Assembly (NCBI RefSeq): GCF_000255115.2
Contig: NC_018068.1
Span: 806,001 to 870,000 of the forward strand
Direction of reading: 5' to 3'
DNA: 64,000 bases
Source: Desulfosporosinus acidiphilus SJ4
Lineage (GTDB): Bacteria; Bacillota; Desulfitobacteriia; Desulfitobacteriales; Desulfitobacteriaceae
Part shown: in pieces, positions 25,481-38,633 of the stretch
Numbering within the stretch: the stretch's first letter is position 1
How the letters are laid out: each line of letters starts with the position of its first letter
The notes under the pieces: generated by a model
What the model was told of the DNA's origin: nothing
What the model saw: the letters and a program-made list of their open reading frames with translations, nothing else
Database searches by the model: none
Program-made: the position numbers and the translations under genes

Positions 25481-25532
25481 GATGGGAATTTCGGGATGTT
25501 TACTCTGCCTTGAGTTACCGTTGAGTTGATAC

Positions 25533-25595
25533 CCAAGCTCATCGCACCCCCTTGTAACACAAGAAGAAATATTCGCTGTGATAAACTTAGCTTGG
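25533..25595 (+). repeat. Degenerate intercistronic repeat, copy 2 (5' part)
   Basis: Shares ctcatcgcacccc...caagaagaaata...tagcttgg with copies 1 and 3. The matching 3' part lies at 25995-26050 (cttacctatc...ggggggatgcg), so this copy appears to be interrupted by about 400 bases holding an open frame. Confidence 0.45.
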
Positions 25596-25644
25596 TGAAA
25601 ATTATTTCTCTTGCGGATCTCTCTGCCATATTTTTAATGTATAG

Positions 25645-25938
25645 GACGCAGCTTTCGTTGGCAACAATCCGTCAACCCCTTATTTTGATCGGCGGGTAGA
25701 AAATCAAAAGGTATTCTTTAGCGACACTGGCAGGTTGATCCGAAACTGCACGGCCCCAGAGCCAGGTAATTCAGTATTTTATGGTACATCACACGTAACA
25801 ATGGTGCTGGCAGTATACCCTGACCATACCTTCGATGAAATAGAAACCGCGCCGGGAACCCTTTTCGTAACTGTTCATTATCATAAAGCTTGGGTTCCCA
25901 GAGACGTAGGTCGCTTCAACCGGCTCCAGGTAAGGTAA
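25645..25938 (+). pseudogene. Unrecognised open frame inside repeat copy 2, likely gene fragment
   Basis: 97 codons run from just after TAG 25642 to the stop at 25936, with no start supported by a ribosome binding site (TTG 25735 is internal). The translation looks like folded protein (FFSDTGRLIRNC, GTSHVTMVLAVYPDHTFDEIETAPG, HKAWVPRDVGRF) but I cannot name a family. It is probably the end of a decayed gene. Confidence 0.35.
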
Positions 25939-26066
25939 ACTCATGATATAAAGCCTATCTGCTGGTTAAAGTAGGGTGTCTTGCAGTCATGCAGGATGGA
26001 TGTTCTTACCTATCGGATAACGGGAAGGTGGGGGGATGCGTTACATCTATTAAAGAGGTAATCCAT

Positions 26067-26267
26067 ATGATATTCAAAGCTCTAATTTTTAGCGTCATTT
26101 TACTAACCTATTTCTCTATACCCATATTCTTGATTATAAAACTGGCTAAATTTAAAAGTCTCAGAAGAATCATGAAGGAGATTATAATCTCTTTGATAGT
26201 GGTAGTTTTTTATTTGGTTTCAACTGAATTACTGAAATTAATTGGAGATAATATCGTGCATAATTAA
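26067..26267 (+). CDS. Small two-helix membrane protein
   Basis: 66 residues from ATG 26067 with GAGGT upstream. Two hydrophobic segments (about 5-26 and 38-55) with a basic loop between. No family recognised. It lies between repeat copies 2 and 3. Confidence 0.6.
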   Translation: MIFKALIFSVILLTYFSIPIFLIIKLAKFKSLRRIMKEIIISLIVVVFYLVSTELLKLIGDNIVHN

Positions 26268-26280
26268 TACCCCCTCTAAG

Positions 26281-26371
26281 CTCAAGAAGAAATAGTTGCC
26301 CTGATTTAAAGTCTAGCTGGGGGTCGAGTAGCGTGACTTGTGTGTGAGGTTACCGGATGGTGGCCCTTCCT
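26281..26371 (+). repeat. Degenerate intercistronic repeat, copy 3 (middle part)
   Basis: About 85 percent identical by eye to 24750-24846, including gcgtgacttgtgtgtg. The hairpin pairing is kept (CGAGT with ACTTG). Confidence 0.6.
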
Positions 26372-26636
26372 GCCCCTTATCAGGGTAATAAGTGGCACGT
26401 TAATCTCGAAACAAGTAATAAAATTTACGATAGAAGTCGACGAGTGGACTCCGAATCAGACAACCGGTACTGGTATGTGGGCCGGATTACTTTCCGGTAA
26501 CATAATTTCAATGCAAAAGATAAATTCTGACGAAAGCAAGATGTATGGTTTACGAGTCCTTATTACAGGACATATTTATTCTATTAAAATGATAAAGTCC
26601 TTTCGAGCTGATAGAGAATATTTGTTTCGTAATTAA
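26340..26636 (+). pseudogene. Unrecognised open frame after repeat copy 3
   Basis: 98 codons, but the first 10 or so lie in the repeat and no start has a ribosome binding site. The rest (FTIEVDEWTPNQTTGTGMWAG, YGLRVLITGHIYSIKMIKSF) looks protein-like. A truncated gene is the best reading. From 26637 to 27157 there is no gene, only the rRNA promoter region. Confidence 0.35.
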
Positions 26637-26886
26637 GGCCGGGAGTATCTTTATCTAATCAGCTAAAGTCAATTGAAACTACTATGTAGAAATTGAAAAG
26701 ATTTAGTGGATGAGAGAAGAAGTCGAACATATCGAAATAAGCGCAGCATAGGCTATCTGAGTTCTGTGATATTTTCTAATACATATTTTATGGTTGAAAT
26801 TAACAGTAGACATAACAACCTAATTTGTGATATTCTAACTAAGCGCCAAAACGGCGAAGCGATTTCTAACCTTTAAAATATAGCTG

Positions 26887-26915
26887 TTGACAAGATTAGT
26901 CGAACATGCTAATAT
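26887..26915 (+). promoter_or_regulatory. rRNA promoter P1
   Basis: TTGACA (26887-26892), 17-base spacer, TAATAT (26910-26915). First of two tandem sigma-A promoters ahead of 16S. Confidence 0.85.
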
Positions 26916-26981
26916 GTATTTTGGTCAAATTTGGCCAAACGATTAATTAAAGATAATAATTAAAATGTTTAAAGTTGGCTA

Positions 26982-27010
26982 TTGACAACGAGAGTTGAAA
27001 ATGCTAAGAT
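26982..27010 (+). promoter_or_regulatory. rRNA promoter P2
   Basis: TTGACA (26982-26987), 17-base spacer, TAAGAT (27005-27010). A boxA-like tctttgaaaactaaaca follows at about 27043, as in rRNA antitermination leaders. Confidence 0.85.
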
Positions 27011-27157
27011 ACAGTTCCGGCCTCAAACAGCCGAAACTAGAAATGGTCTTTGAAAACTAAACAACAAGGACAGCCAATGAGAGAAACTCGCAAGAGTTTC
27101 AAAAGAATCATGAAATCATGAGCAAGAAATCATCTTCTTACGAAGAAGTTGAATAAC

Positions 27158-32073
<4,916 letters not shown>

Positions 32074-32196
32074 AATTGAACTACGATAGGAACGTGGCTC
32101 AGTGTTTCCGAAGAAGAGAAGACGAAACTAGAAAGAAGACTCTATGTGGTTTTGAGAGAGCAGGGTTCTGTAAAAGAAAACTGAAAATCTCAGAGA

Positions 32197-32313
32197 TCTG
32201 GTGATCATGCCGGAGGGGTTCCACCCGTTCCCATACCGAACACGGAAGTTAAGACCTCCAGGGCCGAGCATACTTGGGGCATAGCCCCTGGGAAATTAGG
32301 TCATCGCCAGGTA
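32197..32313 (+). rRNA. rrf: 5S ribosomal RNA
   Basis: About 117 bases: CTGGTGATCATGCCGGAGGGG at the 5' end pairs with ATCGCCAG at the 3' end; CCGAACACGGAAGTTAAGACC is conserved loop sequence. Confidence 0.96.
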
Positions 32314-32320
32314 ACAAGCG

Positions 32321-32347
32321 AAAGACTGCCTTATGGCAGTCTTTTTC
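32321..32347 (+). terminator. rRNA operon terminator
   Basis: A perfect 10-bp stem AAAGACTGCC (32321-32330) with GGCAGTCTTT (32335-32344), ending in five Ts. Confidence 0.93.
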
Positions 32348-32535
32348 GAATTAGGAGAATAATATGGCTCAATTCTGCGTAGAAGTAATAGCGAGGCTTT
32401 TTGATTTTTGATAAAGGTTCTTTCGGCTTACTTTTTCAAGCAAATTCAATTCTTGGCTATTCCGTCATTTAAGTGTAAGTCGTATAGAAAAAATTATTAA
32501 GAAATACTGTTGAGTCATCTGGGGGGGAAAGACTG

Positions 32536-32676
32536 ATGGATGCACCGATCAGAATAGTACTACTTCGCGATGCTGATAAATGCGAAACTAACCCTGAATT
32601 AATGGATGCAAGAAATAAGTTTACCGTAGGGGAGTTGGAAATTGAATATTATCAGTGGTTGGATGAATTGGCCTAA
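32536..32676 (+). CDS. Possible small protein, unrecognised
   Basis: 46 residues from ATG 32536 preceded by GGGGGGGAAAG. The sequence is acidic (DAPIRIVLLRDADKCETN, ending YYQWLDELA). No relative is recognised; it may be the start of a longer gene that has been lost. Confidence 0.35.
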   Translation: MDAPIRIVLLRDADKCETNPELMDARNKFTVGELEIEYYQWLDELA

Positions 32677-33539
32677 ATTAGATTAAGCGGCTAAGCTGTC
32701 ATACATACGTAATAAGTTAATGAGGTCATGGTATAAAGGAAGAAACAGTTGTGTGTGAACTGAGTAGGTATTAGAGTTGCCTGCTTTACTAAATAACAAG
32801 ACTCTACGTTTAACAATTTGGTTAGAATATAAATGGCTCTTGCCAATTTTGGAGGGAACGGCTCTGCTGGAGAGCAACCGGAGCGCCTTAATTGGATTCT
32901 GCCACAGGGGAAAGGGAAACAATAGAGTTCCCTTTTTCTTTCCCTTGTGGGAGAATCTAAAGCGGAAAACTCAGGGGCGCAGCCCATATGTTGTGTCAAT
33001 TCGATATTTGCTTTAACATTATTATGTAAATCAATATATTCGATCCTATCATAAATAAACCAGTCAGAATAATTATAGATAGAATCTTAGATCTTATTGT
33101 CCAATTTCTAATGAGGTTCATCTGCACACACCCCTTGTTACATATTTCACCCTTCGTAAGTTTGTGTATTAGTGATTTACATGTATTTTAAGCTCTTAAT
33201 ATTACTTGATCATGAAGTACTCTTTAAATCTATGTTAAAAGACAAGTTATTCCAGCGTTTTGACATTAATACAAGGTTATCTCATTAGATCTTAGGGTCC
33301 TATTTTAAGGATGATCGCGGCCTTTTTCGCAGAGACTGAGATGATCTTAAGAAATGACGTGCGGTATTATTGCTTAGCCTTATTGGTGGAAGATTACTCA
33401 TCGAATCACATTAAACCAAAGTGTGGTAACATTTTGGTAACGCAATCCAATAAAACTCAAAATAGAAAAAGTCTTGAATTTCCTCGATTTAATCCACTTC
33501 TTACTACCCAATGAAAGATGTTCCTACCTATTGGGATAT
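32677..33539. other. Gene-poor stretch after the rRNA operon
   Basis: No supported gene. It holds a long imperfect inverted repeat (32894-32957: GATTCT-CCACA-GGGAAAG pairing with CTTTCCC-GTGG-AGAATC) and AT-rich DNA. A 67-codon frame at 33311-33514 has no ribosome binding site or family. Confidence 0.5.
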
Positions 33540-33688
33540 GGCGGCATGATGTAAAAAGGCCTGAGACTCTTGCGTAGCAAGGATTACAGACTTGAAGAGA
33601 TCAGAGCTTTTACCATTTAGTTGCCATTATTAAGTGTTCTTACGGAGTCCTCTCATGAGTTCACTGAACTTGCGAGAGGACTCTTTCT
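33540..33688. repeat. Right att-like repeat
   Basis: Second, diverged copy of 17962-18115: the last 15 bases of groEL (ending ATGATGTAA), the CTTGC-gta-GCAAG hairpin, and the terminator GAGTCCTCTC (33645-33654) with GAGAGGACTC (33674-33683) and following Ts. It does not belong to a groEL gene here; the sequence upstream is unrelated. Confidence 0.7.
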
Positions 33689-33861
33689 GTTAAAATGACA
33701 AATCATAAATATAAGAAGAATGTCATAATAATGTAATTTTTCTTTGTTATAATTCAAAAAATAAGATTTGAAACGGCCACTGCGGTAGCAGTGCGGATTC
33801 AATGGACATAAGGCAAATCAACTAGAATATTTTTAATTTAAGGAGAAAGAGGCGGAGCTAT

Positions 33862-34335
33862 ATGGATATTTTGACATTTGCCATCAAAATGGAACTCGAT
33901 GGAGAGACCTTTTACACTGAACAAGCTAAAATCAATCATGAAAATGGGTTGGACATAGTATTTCTTATGTTAGCTAAAGATGAAAAAATGCATGCCCAGA
34001 TTCTGCAGAATAAAGAACACAAGCTTCCCTATAAGTTAAACGATAGCGAGTTACTGTCGAAAGCTAAAAACGTCTTTGATAACTTTGATCTCAACAAACA
34101 AATTGTTAATCAACTAGAAGTTTATCGGACAGCATTAAAGAATGAAAAAGATAGTATCAATCTTTATCAAGATTATTTAGCCAAAGCAACAGATGATGAA
34201 TCGAAATCATTGTTTGAGTATTTGATAAAGGAAGAGGAAGGGCATTACTCAATTATTGATCAACTGATTTCACATATAAGTCGTGCCGAAGAATGGGTAG
34301 AATCTGCAGAATTTGGGGTTAGGGAGGAATATTAA
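33862..34335 (+). CDS. Rubrerythrin/ferritin-like domain protein
   Basis: 157 residues from ATG 33862 (AAGGAG site some 15 bases upstream). A four-helix bundle with two half-sites: ELDGETFY and DEKMHAQIL in the first half, NEKDSINLYQDY and EEEGHYSII in the second, giving the glutamates and E-x-x-H motifs of a di-iron site. There is no C-terminal rubredoxin domain. It probably acts in peroxide or iron handling in an anaerobe. It is the first gene after the right att-like repeat. Confidence 0.88.
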   Translation: MDILTFAIKMELDGETFYTEQAKINHENGLDIVFLMLAKDEKMHAQILQNKEHKLPYKLNDSELLSKAKNVFDNFDLNKQIVNQLEVYRTALKNEKDSINLYQDYLAKATDDESKSLFEYLIKEEEGHYSIIDQLISHISRAEEWVESAEFGVREEY

Positions 34336-34388
34336 CTTTAGATAACTTCTCAACTCAAAACTAGTTGGAATCCAGATTCAAAATATTA

Positions 34389-34434
34389 GAGGTTTCCCAT
34401 GAGTTCACTGAACTTTTGAGAAGCCTCTTTTTTT
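34389..34434 (+). terminator. Terminator after the rubrerythrin-like gene
   Basis: A 10-bp stem with G-U pairs (34389-34398 with 34418-34427) and a T-run. Its loop, catgagttcactgaactt, is the same as in the terminators at 18071 and 33645, so the three are related. Confidence 0.85.
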
Positions 34435-34623
34435 ATGACTTTTATCGTGTGCCCGAGTGTATAATATAACAGTGCCAATATCACCTTTTATGTGCGAATG
34501 GCACGATAAATTTGTGACTTTTGCTACTAGCTAAGAACTTTTAACTGGACTATTATAATATACATTAGGGCGAAAGAACTAACAGAATAGAACGATCGGC
34601 CTAAATTAATAACAGTAACAATA

Positions 34624-34713
34624 ATAGCAAGCTTGGACGAAAGTCAAGGACGCAAAACTATGGGCCTTCCGGTATAACTGATGACAGCCAGGCCACCGAA
34701 TCAAATTTGCTAT
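34624..34713 (+). ncRNA. c-di-GMP-I (GEMM) riboswitch
   Basis: The core GGACGAAAGTC (GNRA-capped stem), GGACGCAAA, and the P3 pairing GGGCCT...AGCCAGGCC followed by ACCGA match the GEMM-I consensus closely. The closing P1 stem is ATAGCAA (34624-34630) with TTGCTAT (34707-34713). A weak hairpin TCATA-cgt-TATGA plus TTTTTT follows at about 34715-34738. No clear target gene starts nearby; the next long gene, a sensor kinase, is 520 bases away. Confidence 0.87.
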
Positions 34714-34765
34714 CATCATACGTTATGACAATTTTTTCGATGTTAATTTAACTCTGGGTGTAACC

Positions 34766-34966
34766 ATGATGCTCAGGATAACTATAAATCTATTTTCTAA
34801 TCTGTGGAATAAGATGTTGGCTATTGAAAGTAGAGTTTCTGAGAGGTCCGAACTGGCGGAGAGCTTGTTATTATTAGTAAATAGAGGCCAATTCAGATAT
34901 ATCGAGAATTTTCCGCCAAAAATTATTATTTATTACAAAAACTATTTACTGATTCGACACATTTAG
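34766..34966 (+). CDS. Short open frame downstream of the c-di-GMP riboswitch
   Basis: 66 residues, no clear ribosome binding site, no recognised family (NLFSNLWNKMLAIESRVSERSEL). It may be what is left of the riboswitch target. A small terminator, GCTGC-gaaaaaaa-GCAGC followed by ttctatttttt, lies at about 35110-35138 before the kinase; otherwise 34967-35233 holds no gene. Confidence 0.25.
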   Translation: MMLRITINLFSNLWNKMLAIESRVSERSELAESLLLLVNRGQFRYIENFPPKIIIYYKNYLLIRHI

Positions 34967-35233
34967 ATTAGTTTTTCTACATATTTATGTTAATGTGTAA
35001 ATTATAGTGGCTATGTCAATTTGAGAAAGAATCCTGGAAGGGTTGACAAAATTAAAAAATTCTCGCTTTTTCAACTAACATTGTTAAATACATAGAAAAT
35101 ACTAAACGCTGCGAAAAAAAGCAGCTTCTATTTTTTAAAAGTATATTGATATCATTAAGTAAATATAAAATTAGCGATTTTACATAGTTTCTTCGCTGGG
35201 CAATATCACCAGAAGGGATTTGGGCATAAGATA

Positions 35234-36565
35234 ATGGAAATAGCTCATGAAATGATAAACGATTTTTTAGAGAAACGAAAAAGGCAAATAATGAAAAAAC
35301 TTAGCGTCCAAAATGCCGAAAGAGTACGAAATATTTCATTAATACTAATAACACTTTCGGTTTTGCTTTTTTTAACAGATTATTTAAATAAGATATTTGG
35401 TAAATGGGTATATAAACGTGCATATATTGCTTTATTTCAATCCCATATTATCCTATTGGTAGGAGTTTTATTCTATTTCCTTGTATATAAAACAATAAGA
35501 AATAAAGATAAAGAAGTTTTTTATAATATTTATAGTTACTCGTTTATAATTTTTATTGTGAATTTTTGCGCTTATGTTTCTGGAAGTATAGACCAAGAAA
35601 TACATGGAGAAATTACCCTTTATGTCCTAAGTTGTTTCTTTATCGCTAGTTATCTTTATATGAATCCTAAGTTTATAATTTTTTTATATAGCCAAACGTA
35701 TGCCGTATTACTAATTTTAATATTAATAACACAAAATGACCCGGAAATAAGGCAGGGACATATACTTAATTCAACTTTAATTGCAATACTCTCAGGTTTT
35801 ATGGCAACAACTATTTCGAAACTGATGCAAAGAGATATATTGTATAAATTAAAACTAGAAGAGATGGTTGAAGCAAGATCAAATGATTTAATTCAGAAAC
35901 AAAAGGAAGTCAATCGACTTCAGCAATTCAATCTTATTGGACAAATGGCAGGAGGTATGGCACACGAAATAAGAAATCCAATGACTACGGTTCGTGGTTT
36001 CTTACAATTACTTGGCAACAAAGAACATCATAAAAAAGAATATAATTATTTTGAGTTAATGATCTCGGAGCTCGATAGAGCCAATGGAATAATTGAACAA
36101 TTCCTTTCATTAGCAAAAGACAAAGTTATTGTATTGCAGAAAAAGTCATTGAACGAAATTATTTTGAAATTATCGCCATTAATTGAGGCGAATCTATCTT
36201 TTGAACAGAATTTAAGGATGGATTTACAGGATATACCTAAAATTCTTTTAGACGAAAAGGAATTATGCCAGATCATTCTAAACATTACCAAAAACGGATG
36301 TGAAGCTATGCCAAACGGCGGCAATTTAACTATTAGCACTTATCAGCAGGCTAATAACGTTATGTTAGAAATTCAAGATGAAGGTATAGGAATTGAACCT
36401 GAAGTTCTAGATAAAATAGGGACTCCATTCTTTACAACTAAAGAGAATGGGACTGGCCTAGGGTTAGCAGTATGTTATAACATTGTAAAAAAACATAACG
36501 CAATCATAAAACTTCATTCAAATGCAAAAGGAACAAAATTTACAATAATATTTAGCATTTGCTGA
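35234..36565 (+). CDS. Membrane sensor histidine kinase
   Basis: 443 residues. Six hydrophobic segments between about 28 and 195 form a membrane sensor resembling those of sporulation kinases (KinB-like) or 5TM/MASE types. A HisKA domain follows with the phospho-accepting histidine in GGMAHEIRNPMTTVRGFLQLLG, and then an HATPase: N box NITKNGCEAM, G1 DEGIGI, F box PFFTTKENGTGLGLA. No response regulator is adjacent, so it is an orphan kinase, as sporulation kinases are; a role in sporulation is inference. ATGs at 35249 and 35291 are alternative starts because no good ribosome binding site precedes 35234. Confidence 0.93.
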   Translation: MEIAHEMINDFLEKRKRQIMKKLSVQNAERVRNISLILITLSVLLFLTDYLNKIFGKWVYKRAYIALFQSHIILLVGVLFYFLVYKTIRNKDKEVFYNIYSYSFIIFIVNFCAYVSGSIDQEIHGEITLYVLSCFFIASYLYMNPKFIIFLYSQTYAVLLILILITQNDPEIRQGHILNSTLIAILSGFMATTISKLMQRDILYKLKLEEMVEARSNDLIQKQKEVNRLQQFNLIGQMAGGMAHEIRNPMTTVRGFLQLLGNKEHHKKEYNYFELMISELDRANGIIEQFLSLAKDKVIVLQKKSLNEIILKLSPLIEANLSFEQNLRMDLQDIPKILLDEKELCQIILNITKNGCEAMPNGGNLTISTYQQANNVMLEIQDEGIGIEPEVLDKIGTPFFTTKENGTGLGLAVCYNIVKKHNAIIKLHSNAKGTKFTIIFSIC

Positions 36566-36625
36566 TAAGGTGAGACTTTTAAAACTTAGCTAACACAACC
36601 AAAGGACTTTTCTAAACTTGAAATA

Positions 36626-36667
36626 GGTCTCGATTTTCAATAACGAAAATTGGGACCAATCTTTTTT
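36626..36667 (+). terminator. Terminator after the histidine kinase
   Basis: A 13-bp stem with G-U pairs (36626-36638 with 36645-36657), loop aataac, then aatctttttt. Confidence 0.85.
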
Positions 36668-36781
36668 GGTGTCCAAATATGGAAAGATTTTGCGGTTAAA
36701 AGTTATTGCAGTATGTGATACACTAAAACTCCACTTGTGTAAAAGTGGGCAAAAAAATATATAACTTAGGAGGAGGCGGAG

Positions 36782-38392
36782 ATGAAGCATTTTAAATTGA
36801 TTCGTTTAACCATTGTACCTATGTTAGTGACGCTCTTGATTTCAACCCAAGCAGCTCCATCTCTGGCCGATGTCAGTATCAATCCTCGCCTCTATGGTAC
36901 AAATCAATACGAAACTTCCACTTCTATTGCCAACCAGTTTTCTAATCAAACTGTTAGTAATGTTGTTTTAGCTTCAGGAAACGGTTTCTCTGATGCACTA
37001 TCAGCCAGTGTCTTGGCTCATAACTTAAATGCTCCAATCTTATTAGTCAATACTCATACTCAAACGTCAACCGAAGCTTTGGATTATATTAGTGCTCATT
37101 TACAAGCAAACGGTACGGTATACATCATCGGTGGACAAGCTGTTATCGGTCCTGATTTTGACACGAATTTAACGAGCAAAGGTTATAGTGTGAAACGACT
37201 TGGCGGTAACGATAGGTATGACACCAACCTTCTGGCCGTCAATGAATTAAACACAACAAGCAGTGCAGTTTATATTGCCAATGGCGAAAATTTTCCCGAT
37301 GCCTTAGGCGTTGCCAGTTTTGCAAGTTATACTAATTCTCCTATTCTCTTGACGCAAACGTCTGCTTTATCAAAAGGAGTACAGGATTACCTCAAAAACA
37401 AACAGCCAACCCAGGTTTATATTTCTGGAGGTATTGCAGTTGTATCCAGTGAAGTTGAAGCTGAAATCAGATCGCTATTGCCTAAAACCAGTACAATTAC
37501 ACGATTTGCAGGCCAAACAAGATTTGATACGGCCTCTCTGGAGTATAGCCAATTGGCTGCCAGCCCAAAGAATATCTATATTGCATCAGGCCTAAATTAC
37601 CCGGATGCTTTGTCTGGTACTGTATTAGCAAGCCAAAATGGTGACCCGATTTTGCTGATCGACCCAACTACACCATTAGTGCCTGATCGTATTGCTGCGT
37701 ATTTATCACAGCTGCATAAAAGTGGTATAGCCCCAACGATTACAGCTCTCGGTGGTCCGGTTGTGGTACCGAGTGAGGTCGTAAGCAACGTTGCCAATCT
37801 GTTGAACGGCCAAGCCGAATCGCCTTTATTTAATATCACGGCGGTTGACCCCAGATTGAATTTTGAAGGATTACCTGTTTATGCCTTACCCAATGAAAAC
37901 TATTGGTTCAATATTAACACGTATAAATATAGTTATCCCTATAGTAGTTTTCATTCCTCGGTAGAAAATAAATTATATAACTACATGCTCAGTCAAGATA
38001 ATGAGGTGTCTGTTTACAACAGAGCGGTGGCACTCCATGGCGGGATAACCAGCAATAACTGCGTTTATTTCCAATCTGAAGCCTTGAGAAGAATAGGCTT
38101 TAATATAAGCAATTCAATGGCAAATACCATCCAATTCAGCAATCTATTATCACAATTAAAATTCAAAAAGGATACAAACATCGGGAATTTAAGGCCGGGA
38201 GATATTGTCTTTACTCAAGGGATGACTCATACCTATATGTTCATGGGCTGGGTTAATCCCGGAAGGGAGGATTATGCGTATGTCGTCGATAATCAGGCCC
38301 GTTCCTTCGGAGGACAAGTGTTGCACGTGCGAAGCATAACAAACGATTCTGTGCAAAACACTGATGGTATGGCGTTTTTTATGTATTATTAA
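36782..38392 (+). CDS. Exported protein with three CWB_2 repeats and a C-terminal peptidase-like domain
   Basis: 536 residues from ATG 36782 (AGGAGG site). A signal peptide covers about residues 1-29. Three cell-wall-binding type 2 repeats (PF04122) follow, each starting RLYGTNQYETS, RLGGNDRYDTN and RFAGQTRFDTAS and each with a GLNYPDALS-like motif. The last 190 residues form a separate domain with a cysteine in SNNCVYFQSEALRRIG and a histidine in GMTHTYMFMGW, consistent with a CHAP or NlpC/P60-type cysteine peptidase or amidase. CWB_2 repeats anchor proteins to anionic wall polymers. The catalytic role is inferred, not shown. Confidence 0.88.
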   Translation: MKHFKLIRLTIVPMLVTLLISTQAAPSLADVSINPRLYGTNQYETSTSIANQFSNQTVSNVVLASGNGFSDALSASVLAHNLNAPILLVNTHTQTSTEALDYISAHLQANGTVYIIGGQAVIGPDFDTNLTSKGYSVKRLGGNDRYDTNLLAVNELNTTSSAVYIANGENFPDALGVASFASYTNSPILLTQTSALSKGVQDYLKNKQPTQVYISGGIAVVSSEVEAEIRSLLPKTSTITRFAGQTRFDTASLEYSQLAASPKNIYIASGLNYPDALSGTVLASQNGDPILLIDPTTPLVPDRIAAYLSQLHKSGIAPTITALGGPVVVPSEVVSNVANLLNGQAESPLFNITAVDPRLNFEGLPVYALPNENYWFNINTYKYSYPYSSFHSSVENKLYNYMLSQDNEVSVYNRAVALHGGITSNNCVYFQSEALRRIGFNISNSMANTIQFSNLLSQLKFKKDTNIGNLRPGDIVFTQGMTHTYMFMGWVNPGREDYAYVVDNQARSFGGQVLHVRSITNDSVQNTDGMAFFMYY

Positions 38393-38399
38393 AGAGAAT

Positions 38400-38429
38400 C
38401 AACGGACACTCTTTAGAGGGTGTCCGTTG
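38400..38429 (+). terminator. Hairpin after the CWB_2 gene
   Basis: A 13-bp stem with one G-U pair (38400-38412 with 38417-38429). No T-run follows. Confidence 0.6.
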
Positions 38430-38472
38430 AGGCGAAAACCATATTAAATTAACCCGTAAATAGAAAATAAGT

Positions 38473-38511
38473 ACAAACACCCTATGATAAACTCAATCGT
38501 AGGGTGTTTGT
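38473..38511. terminator. Second hairpin, probably bidirectional
   Basis: A 16-bp stem with one G-U pair (38473-38488 with 38496-38511), loop aaactca. It lies between the converging CWB_2 and DUF4317 genes. Confidence 0.7.
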
Positions 38512-38633
38512 GTCTGATAAATACCCACGTCAAATGACAGAAATTATTCCTGACGTCGTATATCCGTTATGTTATAGCATCAGCAATGCTTTTTATCATT
38601 GGAGAAACTTCTTTCTAACGAGAATGGAATGTT

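Noticed and set aside
24719-26371. CRISPR array or integron
   Set aside because: The repeats are long, degenerate and unevenly spaced with genes between them; there are no cas genes and no integron integrase.
33311-33514. 67-codon frame near the right att-like repeat
   Set aside because: No ribosome binding site and no recognisable domain; the composition is that of the surrounding AT-rich DNA.
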